A stretch of 64,000 bases of DNA from Pseudomonas sp. BGr12 (GTDB taxonomy: Bacteria; Pseudomonadota; Gammaproteobacteria; Pseudomonadales; Pseudomonadaceae), in the NCBI RefSeq assembly GCF_030272895.1, contig NZ_JALRNF010000001.1:124001-188000 (forward strand), in the 5' to 3' direction. The notes beneath the pieces were generated by a model, which did not search any database, was not told the origin of the DNA, and saw only the letters and a program-made list of their open reading frames with translations. Positions 15,781-26,226 of the stretch are shown here, in pieces (position 1 is the stretch's first letter; each line of letters opens with the position of its first letter). The translations under genes and the position numbers were made by a program.

Positions 15781-16452
15781 ATGCGCGAACAGGATTACGC
15801 CGTCAATCACGGCTTGCAGGTCGAGCAGCAAGAGGTCAGCCGGGTCCTGCGCAATACATACGGGCTGCTGGCGATCACCCTCGCCTTCAGTGGCGTCATG
15901 GCCTTCGTCGCGCAGCAGATGCGCGTCGGCTACCCGAACGTGTTCGTGGTGCTGATCGGCTTCTACGGTCTGTTCTTCCTCACCAACAAGCTGCGTGACT
16001 CGGTCTGGGGCCTGGTGTCCACCTTCGCCCTCACCGGTTTCATGGGCTTCATCCTCGGCCCGATCCTCAACCGTTACCTGGGCATGGCCGGTGGCGCCGA
16101 GGTGGTCAGTTCGGCTTTCGCCATGACTGCCCTGGTGTTCGGCGGCCTGTCGGCCTATGTGCTGATCACCCGCAAGGACATGAGCTTCCTCGGTGGTTTC
16201 ATCACCGCCGGTTTCTTCGTCCTGATGGGTGCGGTGCTGGCCAGCCTGTTCTTCCAGATCAGCGGCCTGCAGCTGGCGATCAGCGCCGGTTTCGTGCTGT
16301 TCTCGTCGGTCTGCATTCTGTTCCAGACCAGCGCGATCATCCACGGTGGCGAGCGTAACTACATCATGGCGACCATCAGCCTGTATGTGTCGATCTACAA
16401 CCTGTTCGTCAGCCTGCTGCAGCTGTTCGGCTTGATGGGTCGGGATGACTGA
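15781..16452 (+). CDS. yccA: Bax inhibitor-1 family membrane protein (YccA-like)
   Basis: 223 residues with about seven hydrophobic spans beginning near residue 27 (TYGLLAITLAFSGVMAFVA). The C-terminal signature FQTSAIIHGGERNYIMATIS with its conserved acidic residue is typical of the BI-1/YccA branch. E. coli YccA is an inner-membrane substrate and modulator of the FtsH-HflKC protease. The ATG follows AGGAG. It is the first chromosomal gene after the tRNA and prophage, is monocistronic, and ends at a strong terminator. Confidence 0.9.
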   Translation: MREQDYAVNHGLQVEQQEVSRVLRNTYGLLAITLAFSGVMAFVAQQMRVGYPNVFVVLIGFYGLFFLTNKLRDSVWGLVSTFALTGFMGFILGPILNRYLGMAGGAEVVSSAFAMTALVFGGLSAYVLITRKDMSFLGGFITAGFFVLMGAVLASLFFQISGLQLAISAGFVLFSSVCILFQTSAIIHGGERNYIMATISLYVSIYNLFVSLLQLFGLMGRDD

Positions 16453-16475
16453 TCGGTTGGTAACCTGCTTGTGAG

Positions 16476-16500
16476 AAAGCCCGCTTCGGCGGGCTTTTTT
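16476..16500 (+). terminator. Terminator of yccA
   Basis: AAAGCCCGC and GCGGGCTTT pair around a TTCG tetraloop, followed by six T residues counted through the stem end. It is a classical strong rho-independent terminator. Confidence 0.93.
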
Positions 16501-16816
16501 GTGGATGTCGTATAGAGGTGGCAAGGCGTTGCCTTGCATCGCAGGCTTCGCCAGCTCCCACAAGGGTTCCCGGCATGCCCCGGACTCTGTGGGAGCTGCC
16601 GATAGGCTGCGGTCGGGCGCGAAGCGGCCGTAAAACCAGACCGCCTCGGTACATCTGAGCCAACGAGGTGGCCGGATTGCGACTGCTGTGCAGTCGATCG
16701 CAGGCTTCGCCAGCTCCCACAAAGACTGTTGCTCCCACAGGTGAGGTGCTTGTACTACCCCAAACGGGTTCTGGCCCGTAGAATGCGCTCCTTTTTTCTT
16801 CCGGGGCAGTATTCCC
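16501..16816. other. Spacer between yccA terminator and the NCS2 permease, mostly repeat sequence
   Basis: 316 bases without a gene. It holds a 24-base TCGCAGGCTTCGCCAGCTCC-type half-element at about 16539, a full 134-bp inverted-repeat element (16588-16721), and a short unique stretch with the permease promoter region before 16817. Confidence 0.6.
16588..16721. repeat. 134-bp dispersed element with terminal inverted repeats, copy 1
   Basis: The left end TGTGGGAGCTGCCGATAGG and the right end CGCCAGCTCCCACA are imperfect inverted repeats of about 27 bases. A second copy of the same length lies at 29755-29888. Both copies are preceded by an extra right-end half-element. No coding capacity is apparent. 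It resembles a MITE or an extended REP unit. Confidence 0.7.
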
Positions 16817-18196
16817 ATGAGTTCAATCGAGCAAGGGCCCGGCGCCGTCGCGCAGCCCAATGAACTGGTTCTCGGCCTTGAGGACCGGCCACGACCGCTG
16901 ATCGCCATGCTGGCGGCGTTGCAGCATCTGCTGGCGATCATTGTGCCGATCGTGACGCCAGGGCTGCTGATCTGCCAGGCGCTGGGTGTGTCGGCACGAG
17001 ATACCAACCTGATTGTGTCGATGTCGCTGGTGATTTCCGGGATCGCCACTTTCGTCCAGTGCCGGCGCTTCGGGCCGTTCGGCGCCGGGCTGCTGATTGT
17101 CCAGGGCACCAGTTTCAACTTTGTCGGGCCGCTGATCGCCGGTGGCGCGCTGATGGTCAAGCAAGGTACGCCGGTGGAAGGCGTGATGGCGGCAATTTTC
17201 GGTGTGGTGATCGCAGGTTCCTTCGTGGAGATGGGCATTTCGCGCATCCTGCCTTTCGTCAAACGCCTGATCACGCCGCTGGTGACCGGTATCGTGGTGC
17301 TGATGATCGGCCTGACGCTTATCAAGGTCGGCCTGATCAGCATGGGCGGCGGTTTCACCGCCATGGGCAACGGCACCTTCGCCAACGGCGAGAACCTTCT
17401 GCTGTCGGGTGTGGTGCTGGCAATTATCGTGGTGCTCAACCGTATTCCACTGGTGTGGATGCGCAGCTGCGCCATCGTCATCGCCCTGGCCGTGGGCTAC
17501 GCCCTGGCCGGTTACCTGGGTCGCCTGGACTTCACCGGCATGCACGAAGCCGAGCTGTTCCAGGTGCCGATGCCGCTGCATTTCGGCCTGGGCTTCTCCT
17601 GGGCGCTGTTCATTCCGATGCTGGTGATCTACCTGGTGACCTCGCTGGAAGCCATCGGTGATGTCACCGCCACCAGCAAGGTGTCGCGCCAGCCGGTCGA
17701 AGGCCCGCTGTGGATGCAAAGGATCAAGGGCGGTGTGCTGGTCAACGGCGCCAATTCGCTGCTGGCCGGGGTGTTCAATACCTTCCCGAGCTCGATCTTC
17801 GCCCAGAACAACGGGGTGATTCAGCTGACCGGCATCGCCAGCCGCCATATCGGTGTGTGGATTGCCGCCATGCTGGTGATTCTGGGCCTGTTCCCGAGCG
17901 TTGCCGGGGTGATCCAGGCGGTGCCGGAGCCGGTGCTCGGTGGCGCGGCCATGGTGATGTTCGGGGCGGTGGCGGCGTCGGGGATCAATATCCTCGCCAG
18001 CATCAACCTGGACCGTCGTGCACTGCTGATTATCGCGGTGTCGCTGGCCCTGGGCCTGGGTGTGGCGCAGGTGCCGGAGTTTCTGGCCCATATGCCGTCG
18101 GCGCTGCGCAATGTGCTGGAGTCGGGGGTGGCGACCGGGGGGATCTGTGCCCTGGTGTTGAACTGGTTCTTGCCTGAGCATAAAGAGAAGGCTTGA
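16817..18196 (+). CDS. NCS2-family nucleobase:cation symporter (xanthine/uric acid/uracil permease)
   Basis: 459 residues with 12-14 hydrophobic spans. The QH motif in TM1 (LAALQHLLAI), GTSFNFVGP in TM3 and the acidic TM8 site (VTSLEAIGDVTATS), then NTFPSSIFAQNNGVIQLTG, place it in the NCS2 family, on the xanthine/urate-permease side (XanQ/UacT type) because of the Ser-Leu-Glu-Ala-Ile-Gly-Asp and Phe-Ala-Gln-Asn-Asn-Gly motifs. It moves purine bases across the inner membrane with protons. It is a single gene, with its own terminator; the exact substrate cannot be read from the sequence. Confidence 0.88.
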   Translation: MSSIEQGPGAVAQPNELVLGLEDRPRPLIAMLAALQHLLAIIVPIVTPGLLICQALGVSARDTNLIVSMSLVISGIATFVQCRRFGPFGAGLLIVQGTSFNFVGPLIAGGALMVKQGTPVEGVMAAIFGVVIAGSFVEMGISRILPFVKRLITPLVTGIVVLMIGLTLIKVGLISMGGGFTAMGNGTFANGENLLLSGVVLAIIVVLNRIPLVWMRSCAIVIALAVGYALAGYLGRLDFTGMHEAELFQVPMPLHFGLGFSWALFIPMLVIYLVTSLEAIGDVTATSKVSRQPVEGPLWMQRIKGGVLVNGANSLLAGVFNTFPSSIFAQNNGVIQLTGIASRHIGVWIAAMLVILGLFPSVAGVIQAVPEPVLGGAAMVMFGAVAASGINILASINLDRRALLIIAVSLALGLGVAQVPEFLAHMPSALRNVLESGVATGGICALVLNWFLPEHKEKA

Positions 18197-18206
18197 GGTT
18201 TTAGGC

Positions 18207-18233
18207 CTTCGCGGGGCTAGCCCGCTCCTACAC
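18207..18233. repeat. Single divergent REP element
   Basis: The palindromic core GCGGGGCTAGCCCGC lies within a copy of the TCGCGGGGCAAGCCCGCTCC motif that recurs in this window. It is a solitary half-element just before the permease terminator. Confidence 0.6.
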
Positions 18234-18234
18234 G

Positions 18235-18264
18235 AGCCCGCGGCATGATGCTGCGGGCTTTTTG
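18235..18264 (+). terminator. Terminator after the NCS2 permease
   Basis: AGCCCGC and GCGGGCT pair around GGCATGATGCT, itself a smaller hairpin, followed by TTTTTGC. Confidence 0.8.
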
Positions 18265-18301
18265 CTTTATGATTGGCGCAGTTTTGCTGAATGAGCCTTC
18301 C

Positions 18302-18694
18302 ATGAAGTTCGCCATTGCGGTTTTTTCTCCGGCCCATGCGCCCTCCTCGCGCCGCGCCCTGCGCTTTGCCCAGGCGGCACTGGCCGGCGGGCATGAGATT
18401 GTCCGGTTGTTTTTCTATCAGGACGGCGTGCACAGCGCCTCGGCCAACGTGGTTGCGCCCCAGGATGAAGTGGACGTCGCTGCCCAGTGGCGCGCCTTCA
18501 TCAGCGAGCAGCAACTCGATGCGGTGGTGTGCATCGCCGCCGCCCTGCGCCGTGGCGTGCTCAATGCCGAGGAAGCCCAACGCTACCAGCGCCCGGCGGT
18601 GAATCTGCCGGCGCCCTGGGAGTTGTCGGGCCTGGGCCAATTGCACGAAGGGGCGCAAAGCGCCGACCGCCTGATCTGCTTTGGAGGCGATTGA
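18302..18694 (+). CDS. tusD: Sulfurtransferase TusD (DsrE family)
   Basis: 130 residues from ATG 18302. TusD, with TusB and TusC, forms the TusBCD hexamer that relays persulfide sulfur from TusA to TusE and then MnmA for 2-thiolation of tRNA wobble uridine. The N-terminus MKFAIAVFSPAHAPSSRRAL and the segment HEIVRLFFYQDGVHSAS are DsrE-like. The catalytic Cys is in the VVCIAAALRRGV segment. It is first in a tight tusDCBE-ybiB operon, and TusC starts two bases after its stop. Confidence 0.92.
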   Translation: MKFAIAVFSPAHAPSSRRALRFAQAALAGGHEIVRLFFYQDGVHSASANVVAPQDEVDVAAQWRAFISEQQLDAVVCIAAALRRGVLNAEEAQRYQRPAVNLPAPWELSGLGQLHEGAQSADRLICFGGD

Positions 18695-18695
18695 G

Positions 18696-19055
18696 ATGGC
18701 CAAGTCCTTGCTGATCATCAGCCGTCAGGCGCCCTGGGCCGGCCCGTCCGCCCGCGAGGCGCTGGATATCGCCCTGGCCGGCGGTGCCTTCGACCTGCCC
18801 CTGGGCATGCTGTTTCTCGATGACGGCGTGTTCCAGCTCGCCCCCGGCCAGCAGCCGGCCCAGGTGCAGCAGAAGAACCTCGCCGCCAACCTGCAGGCGC
18901 TGCCGATGTTCGGCGTCGAAGAGCTCTTCGCCGCCACCAGCAGCTTGCAGGAGCGCGGCCTCGCCGCTGACAGCCTGAGCCTGCCGGTGCAGGTGCTGGA
19001 CGACGCCGCACTGGCCGCGTTGATCGACCGTTTCGACCAGGTGGTGACCCTCTGA
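18696..19055 (+). CDS. tusC: Sulfur relay protein TusC (DsrF family)
   Basis: 119 residues from the ATG after GGAGG. The sequence (MAKSLLIISRQAPWAGPSAR ... LPLGMLFLDDGVFQL) is typical of TusC/DsrF, a structural partner in the TusBCD complex. It has no conserved active cysteine, as expected for this subunit. The TGA overlaps the ATG of tusB by one base, consistent with coupled translation. Confidence 0.92.
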   Translation: MAKSLLIISRQAPWAGPSAREALDIALAGGAFDLPLGMLFLDDGVFQLAPGQQPAQVQQKNLAANLQALPMFGVEELFAATSSLQERGLAADSLSLPVQVLDDAALAALIDRFDQVVTL

Positions 19056-19354
19056 TGAGCACCCTGCACGTGATTTCCCATTCGCCCTTTGGCGACAATC
19101 GCCTGAATAGCTGCCTGCGCCTGCTCGGCAGCCAGGACGGCCTGCTGCTCTGCGGCGATGCGGTGTATGCCCTGCAACCCGGCAGCGAGCCCCTGGCCAG
19201 CCTGCAGGCGCGCCAGCTGCAAGGCCGCCTGTTCGCCCTTGAAGAAGACCTGCAGGCCCGCGCCATCGTTGTCGACGATGCCGTCCAGGCCATCGACTAC
19301 CCGGCCTTCGTGGCGCTGTCACTGGACTACGACAAGGTCAACAGCTGGCTATGA
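19055..19354 (+). CDS. tusB: Sulfur relay protein TusB (DsrH family)
   Basis: 99 residues, the usual size. The N-terminus MSTLHVISHSPFGDNRLNSC and LLLCGDAVYAL are characteristic of TusB/DsrH, third component of TusBCD. The start overlaps the tusC stop (TGATG) and the stop overlaps the tusE start (ATGA). Confidence 0.91.
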   Translation: MSTLHVISHSPFGDNRLNSCLRLLGSQDGLLLCGDAVYALQPGSEPLASLQARQLQGRLFALEEDLQARAIVVDDAVQAIDYPAFVALSLDYDKVNSWL

Positions 19355-19686
19355 ATGCGCTTACCGTTGCTGGGCGCAGTATCGCCCTGGACAAGGATGG
19401 CTACCTGGTCGAGCTCGATGACTGGTCCGACGAGGTCGCCCAGGCACTGGCGAGCCACGAGCAGATCGAGCTGACCGCGGAACACTGGGAGGTGCTGAAC
19501 CTGTTGCGCGCTTTCTACCAGGAGTTCGAGCTGTCGCCGGCCACCCGCCCGCTGATCAAGTACACCGCGCTCAAGCTGGGCCCGGAGAAAGGCAACAGTA
19601 TGCACCTGAACCGTCTGTTCAAAGGCACTCCCGCCAAACTCGCCGCGAAGCTCGCGGGCCTGCCCAAGCCGACCAACTGCATATGA
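19351..19686 (+). CDS. tusE: Sulfur carrier TusE (DsrC family)
   Basis: 111 residues. TusE accepts persulfide sulfur from TusBCD and passes it to MnmA. The family hallmarks are present: DGYLVELDDWSDEVAQALA, ELTAEHWEVLNLLRAFY and the C-terminal PTNCI with the penultimate reactive cysteine. Start and stop both overlap neighbouring genes. mnmA, its client, is in this window at 40953. Confidence 0.94.
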   Translation: MNALTVAGRSIALDKDGYLVELDDWSDEVAQALASHEQIELTAEHWEVLNLLRAFYQEFELSPATRPLIKYTALKLGPEKGNSMHLNRLFKGTPAKLAAKLAGLPKPTNCI

Positions 19687-20675
19687 CCGACCCTCGTCCG
19701 CTGATCATCGAAACCCCGGCCGAACACCCCTTTGCCCAGTTCGTGCGCATTCTCGGCAAGGGTAAGCGTGGCGCCCGCGGCCTGACCCGCGAAGAGGCCC
19801 GTGAGGCCATGGGCATGCTGCTCGACGGCGAGGTCGAGGAAACCCAGCTGGGCGCGTTCCTGATGCTGCTGCGGCACAAGGAGGAAAGCGCCGAGGAACT
19901 GGCCGGTTTCACCGAAGCCTTGCGCCAGCGCGTGCAGGCGCCGGCCATTGCCGTGGACCTGGACTGGCCGAGCTACGCCGGCAAGAAGCGTCACCTGCCC
20001 TGGTACCTGCTGGCCGCCAAGTGCCTGGCCGCCAATGGCGTACGTATCCTGCTGCACGGCGGCGGCGCGCACACCGCCGGGCGGCTGTACACCGAGCAGG
20101 TGCTGGACCTGCTGCAGATTCCACTGTGCCGTGACTGGCAGGCCGTCGCACAGGCACTGGACAGCCAGCAGCTGGCCTTTATCCCGCTGCACGACTGGGC
20201 CCCGCGCCTGCAACGGATGATCGACCTGCGCAACACCCTGGGCCTGCGCTCGCCGATCCACTCCCTGGCCCGGGTACTCAACCCGCTGGGCGCTCGTTGC
20301 GGCCTGCAGAGCATCTTCCACCCCGGCTACCAGGCGGTGCACCGCGAGGCCAGCCGTCTGCTCGGCGACACGGCGATCGTGGTCAAGGGCGACGGCGGCG
20401 AGATCGAGATCAACCCGGACACCGAAAGCCATTTGTACGGCACGGCAGGCGGCGAGGCCTGGGATGAAGAATGGCCGGCCCTGGCGGCCCGTCGCCATGT
20501 CAAACCGGCGAGCCTGGAACCGGCGCACCTGCTGTCGGTATGGCATGGTGAGGCGCAGGACAGCTACGGCGAACTGGCCGTGGTCGCGACCATGGCCCTG
20601 GCCCTGCGCGGCCTGGGTCAATCCCGTGACGAGGCGTTTGCCCAAGCCCGCCGTTATTGGGATTCGCGCAACTGA
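19683..20675 (+). CDS. ybiB: YbiB/TrpD2-type glycosyl transferase family protein
   Basis: 330 residues, homologous in fold to anthranilate phosphoribosyltransferase: an N-terminal helical domain (HPFAQFVRILGKGKRGARGL, DGEVEETQLGAFLMLLRHKE) and a C-terminal domain with LHGGGAHTAGRLYTEQVL and RSPIHSLARVLNPLGA. E. coli YbiB (TrpD2) lacks TrpD activity and binds nucleic acids in vitro. The position at the end of the tus operon, sharing a 4-base overlap, is common in pseudomonads. The precise function is unknown. Confidence 0.86.
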   Translation: MTDPRPLIIETPAEHPFAQFVRILGKGKRGARGLTREEAREAMGMLLDGEVEETQLGAFLMLLRHKEESAEELAGFTEALRQRVQAPAIAVDLDWPSYAGKKRHLPWYLLAAKCLAANGVRILLHGGGAHTAGRLYTEQVLDLLQIPLCRDWQAVAQALDSQQLAFIPLHDWAPRLQRMIDLRNTLGLRSPIHSLARVLNPLGARCGLQSIFHPGYQAVHREASRLLGDTAIVVKGDGGEIEINPDTESHLYGTAGGEAWDEEWPALAARRHVKPASLEPAHLLSVWHGEAQDSYGELAVVATMALALRGLGQSRDEAFAQARRYWDSRN

Positions 20676-20715
20676 TCGACTGACTCGATCAAACAGGCCC
20701 GGACTTTGCGCTTTT

Positions 20716-20757
20716 CGTTCGAATCCAGCCCCGTACACTGGGTGCTATATTCGAACG
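20716..20757. promoter_or_regulatory. 9-bp inverted repeat around the promoter of the GS-hydroquinone reductase gene
   Basis: CGTTCGAAT (20716-20724) and ATTCGAACG (20749-20757) are perfect inverted repeats 24 bases apart. A -10-like TATATT (20746-20751) overlaps the right arm and no good -35 box is evident. It could be the operator of a regulator that bridges two sites. Confidence 0.5.
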
Positions 20758-20775
20758 TTTGCCGAGGAACGCATC

Positions 20776-21738
20776 ATGGGTCTGTTGATCGACGGCCGCT
20801 GGCAAGACCAGTGGTACCAAAGCAGCAAGGACGGCGCCTTCCAGCGCGAGCAGGCACAACGGCGCAATCCCCTGCCCGCCGCCGAGGCCGGTCGCTATCA
20901 CCTTTACGTGTCCCTGGCCTGCCCTTGGGCGCACCGCACCCTGATCTTTCGCAAGCTCAAGGGCCTGGAAAACCTGATCGACGTGTCGGTGGTCAGCTGG
21001 TTGATGGGCGAGCATGGCTGGACCTTCGACAAGCACCAGGGCTCCACCGGCGACAAGCTCGATCAGCTGGATTTCCTGCATCAGCGCTACACCCGCGACG
21101 ACCCGCACTACAGCGGCCGGGTCACGGTGCCGGTGCTGTGGGACAAGCAGGCGCAGCGCATCGTCAACAACGAGTCGTCGGAGATCATCCGCATCTTCAA
21201 CCATGCCTTCGATGAGTTGACCGGCAACACCCTGGACCTCTACCCCGAGCCGCTGCGAGCCGAGATCGATGCGCTCAACGAGCGGATCTATCCGGCCATC
21301 AACAACGGCGTGTACCGCGCAGGCTTCGCCACCTCGCAGCAGGCGTACGAGCAGGCGTTCGATGGGTTGTTTGCCGAGCTGGATTGCCTGGAGCGGCACC
21401 TGGGCGAGCGGCGCTACCTGGCCGGTGAATACCTGACCGAAGCTGACTGGCGGCTGTTCACCACGCTAGTGCGCTTCGATGCGGTGTACCACGGGCACTT
21501 CAAGTGCAACCTGCGGCGCCTGGCCGATTATCCGAACCTGTCGAACTGGCTACGGGAGCTGTATCAGTGGCCGGGGGTGGCCGCGACGGTGAATTTCGAG
21601 CATATCCAGAAGCACTATTACATGAGCCACAAGACCATCAACCCGAATGGCATCGTGCCCAAGGGGCCATTGCAGGATTTCACTGTGGCGCATGATCGGG
21701 AGCGGCTGGTGGGGCGTGGGATCTGGGGTGGCCGTTAG
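20776..21738 (+). CDS. yqjG: Glutathionyl-hydroquinone reductase (YqjG/Xi-class GST)
   Basis: 320 residues from ATG 20776 after GAGG; an upstream in-frame extension is out of register with ybiB and not credible. The N-terminal thioredoxin-like domain carries the catalytic cysteine in YVSLACPWAHRTLIFRKLKG, the family's C-P-W-A motif, and VPVLWDKQAQRIVNNESSEI. The C-terminal helical domain has YLTEADWRLFTTLVRFD. The enzyme reduces glutathionyl-hydroquinones with GSH in quinone and xenobiotic turnover. It is probably transcribed alone from the promoter flanked by the CGTTCGAAT repeats. Confidence 0.93.
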   Translation: MGLLIDGRWQDQWYQSSKDGAFQREQAQRRNPLPAAEAGRYHLYVSLACPWAHRTLIFRKLKGLENLIDVSVVSWLMGEHGWTFDKHQGSTGDKLDQLDFLHQRYTRDDPHYSGRVTVPVLWDKQAQRIVNNESSEIIRIFNHAFDELTGNTLDLYPEPLRAEIDALNERIYPAINNGVYRAGFATSQQAYEQAFDGLFAELDCLERHLGERRYLAGEYLTEADWRLFTTLVRFDAVYHGHFKCNLRRLADYPNLSNWLRELYQWPGVAATVNFEHIQKHYYMSHKTINPNGIVPKGPLQDFTVAHDRERLVGRGIWGGR

Positions 21739-21744
21739 GGCCTC

Positions 21745-21818
21745 TTCGCGGGGCAAGCCCGCTCCCACAGAGACCTGGCCATGCCTGAATCCTCTGTGGG
21801 AGCGGGCTTGCCCCGCGA
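21745..21818. repeat. REP pair (head-to-head) between convergent yqjG and cysG
   Basis: TTCGCGGGGCAAGCCCGCTC at the left and its inverse GAGCGGGCTTGCCCCGCGA at the right are separated by about 20 bases and can fold into one large hairpin. It lies between convergent genes and may act as terminator for both. Confidence 0.85.
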
Positions 21819-21824
21819 TGCGCT

Positions 21825-23213
21825 CTAGGACTGGGCGCCTTCGAACCAGGCCAGCTTGTCACGCAGCTGGACCACTTCGCCAACGATCACCAGGGTCGGC
21901 GCATGGACTTCATGCTCGGCCACCAGCGCCGGCAGGTCGGCCAGGGTACCGGTGAACACCCGCTGGTTCGGCGTGGTGCCCTGCTGCACCAGCGCCGCCG
22001 GGGTATCGGCGGCGCGGCCATGGCGTATCAGCTCGGCGCAGATGGTCGGCAAGCCCACCAGACCCATGTAGAACACCAGGGTCTGGGCCGGCGCCACCAG
22101 GTCATGCCAGGGCAGGTTGCTGGTGCCGTCCTTGAGGTGGCCGGTGACGAAGCGTACCGACTGGGCATAATCGCGGTGGGTCAGCGGAATCCCGGCATAG
22201 GCCGAGCAACCGCTGGCCGCCGTGATGCCCGGCACCACCTGGAAGGGAATGCCCTGCTCGGCCAGTTCCTCGATCTCCTCACCACCACGGCCGAAGATGA
22301 ACGGATCACCGCCCTTCAGGCGCAGCACGCGCTTACCCTGGCGGGCCAGGGTCACCAGCAGCTGGTTGAGTTGCTCCTGGGGCACGGCATGCTCGGCGCG
22401 GCGCTTGCCGACGTAGATGCGCTCGGCATCACGGCGGCACATCTCGATGATCGCCGGGGCCACCAGGCGGTCATAGAGCACCACATCGGCCTGCTGCATC
22501 AGGCGCAGGGCACGGAAGGTCAGCAGGTCCGGATCGCCCGGGCCCGCGCCCACCAGGTACACCTCACCCGGCGCCTGCGCGCTGGCGCCGTCGATCTTGG
22601 CCTGCAGCAAACGCTCGGCTTCGGCGCCCTGCCCGGCCAGCTGACGCTCGGCGATCGGGCCCTGGAACACATCTTCCCAGAAGCCGCGACGCTGGTTGAC
22701 GTCCGGGTAGAGGGCCTTGACCTTGTCGCGAAAACGCGCGCCCAACCCGGCCAGTTCGCCATAGGCGGCCGGGATCCAGGTTTCCAGCTTGGCCCGGATC
22801 AGCCGTGCCAGCACCGGCGCATCGCCGCCACTGGACACGGCCACCACCAGTGGCGAACGGTCGACGATGGCCGGGAAGATCACCGAGCACAGCGCCGGCG
22901 CATCGACCACGTTGACCGGTACGCAGCGCTGGTGGGCATCGGCCGAGACCTGGGCATTGAGCGTCGGGTCGTCGGTGGCGGCGATGATCAGCTGGCAACC
23001 GTCGAGGTCGTCCGGCTGGTAGCCACGGCTCTGGATTTCACCACCGCTGTGCCGGACAAGCTCGGCCAGTTGCGCTTCGATCTCGGGCGCGACCACCCGC
23101 AACACGGCCCCGGCATCGGCCAGCAGACGCGATTTGCGCAGGGCAATCTCGCCTCCGCCGACCACCAGCACCCGGCTGCCGCGCAGTTTGTGGAACAGCG
23201 GCAGGAATTCCAT
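21825..23213 (-). CDS. cysG: Siroheme synthase CysG
   Basis: 462 residues, the full length for the fused enzyme. The N-terminal half (Met1p-like) has the NAD-binding [18 protein letters not shown] and carries precorrin-2 dehydrogenase and ferrochelatase activity. The C-terminal half is uroporphyrinogen-III methyltransferase: [35 protein letters not shown] and [14 protein letters not shown]. It makes siroheme for sulfite and nitrite reductases. The ATG immediately follows the serS stop, so the two are coupled at the end of the ftsK-to-cysG run. Confidence 0.97.
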   Translation of the reverse strand: MEFLPLFHKLRGSRVLVVGGGEIALRKSRLLADAGAVLRVVAPEIEAQLAELVRHSGGEIQSRGYQPDDLDGCQLIIAATDDPTLNAQVSADAHQRCVPVNVVDAPALCSVIFPAIVDRSPLVVAVSSGGDAPVLARLIRAKLETWIPAAYGELAGLGARFRDKVKALYPDVNQRRGFWEDVFQGPIAERQLAGQGAEAERLLQAKIDGASAQAPGEVYLVGAGPGDPDLLTFRALRLMQQADVVLYDRLVAPAIIEMCRRDAERIYVGKRRAEHAVPQEQLNQLLVTLARQGKRVLRLKGGDPFIFGRGGEEIEELAEQGIPFQVVPGITAASGCSAYAGIPLTHRDYAQSVRFVTGHLKDGTSNLPWHDLVAPAQTLVFYMGLVGLPTICAELIRHGRAADTPAALVQQGTTPNQRVFTGTLADLPALVAEHEVHAPTLVIVGEVVQLRDKLAWFEGAQS

Positions 23214-24882
<1,669 letters not shown>

Positions 24883-24886
<4 letters not shown>

Positions 24887-26208
24887 GGCTTTCTCCGTTG
24901 CCGCGGGCTCTTGCGGTCCAGCTCGGCCAGGTGCCTGAGCTTCTCGCCGATCTTCAGCTCCAGCCCGCGTGGCACCGGCTGGTAGTACTGGCGCGGCTCG
25001 AGGGTGTCGGGGAAGTAGTCTTCACCGGCGGCATAGGCGTCCGGCTCGTCGTGGGCATAGCGGTACTCGTCGCCATAGCCCAGCTGCTTCATCAGCTTGG
25101 TCGGGGCGTTGCGCAGGTGCAGCGGCACCTCCAGCGAACCGTGTTCGGCAGCTTCGCGCAGGGCGGTCTTGAAGCCCATGTACACCGCGTTGCTTTTCGG
25201 CGCGCAGGCCAGGTAGGTGATGGCCTGGGCCACCGCCAGCTCGCCTTCGGGGCTGCCCAGGCGTTCCTGCACATCCCAGGCCGCCAGGCACAGGCTCAGG
25301 GCGCGGGGGTCGGCATTGCCGATGTCCTCGCTGGCCATGCGCACCACCCGGCGGGCGATGTACAGCGGATCGCAGCCGCCGTCGAGCATGCGCGCGAACC
25401 AGTACAGCGCGCCATCGGGGTTGGAGCCGCGCACCGACTTGTGCAGCGCCGAGATCTGGTCGTAGAAGGCCTCGCCACCCTTGTCGAAGCGCCGGCGGCT
25501 GTCGCCGAGCAGGCTTTGCAGCAACTCGACACCGATTTCGCCGCCGTCTTCGGCCAGGTCCGAGGCGTTTTCCAGCAGGTTGAGCATGCGCCGGCCATCG
25601 CCGTCGGCGGCGGCCATGAGCATCTTGAACGCCTCATCGCCCAGGCTCAGCTGGCGCTTGCCCAGTCCGCGCTCTTCTGTGAGGGCGCGCTGCACCAGCT
25701 TGTGCAAGGCCGGCTCGTCGAGGCTTTTCAGCACATAGACCCGCGCCCGCGACAGCAGTGCGTTGTTGAGTTCGAACGAGGGGTTCTCGGTGGTGGCGCC
25801 GATGAAGATCAGCGTGCCGTCTTCCACGTACGGCAGGAAGGCGTCCTGCTGGGACTTGTTGAAGCGGTGCACTTCATCGACGAACAGGATGGTGCGTCGC
25901 CCGTACTGCCCGGCCTGCTGCTTGGCGATTTCCACCGCGTGGCGGATCTCCTTGACTCCGGCCAGCACCGCCGAGACGGTTTCGAAGTGGGCATCGCAAA
26001 ACTGCGCCAGCAGCCGCGCCAGGGTGGTCTTGCCGACCCCGGGCGGGCCCCAGAAGATCATCGAATGCAGCGCGCCCTGCTCCAGTGCCTCGCGCAGCGG
26101 CTTGCCGCGGGCCAGCAGGTGCTCCTGGCCGACGTACTCGTCCAGGTTGGCCGGGCGCAGGCGCGCGGCCAGGGGCTGGGCTACGGGTTCGCTACGAAAC
26201 AGATCCAT
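24883..26208 (-). CDS. rarA: Replication-associated recombination protein A (RarA/MgsA)
   Basis: 441 residues. An AAA+ ATPase related to clamp-loader subunits and RuvB that acts at stalled forks. Walker A is [20 protein letters not shown], Walker [21 protein letters not shown], sensor 1 [14 protein letters not shown], followed by the tetramerisation domain in the C-terminal third ([20 protein letters not shown]). Upstream lolA ends with a short spacer; downstream crcB overlaps. The lolA-rarA-crcB-serS order is standard in Pseudomonas. Confidence 0.96.
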
Positions 26209-26226
26209 GGGCGGCGCTACGACCTC

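Noticed and set aside
15709..17481. A 590-codon minus-strand frame over yccA and the permease
   Set aside because: It crosses a strong terminator, a repeat and two genes, and has no sensible start or domain.
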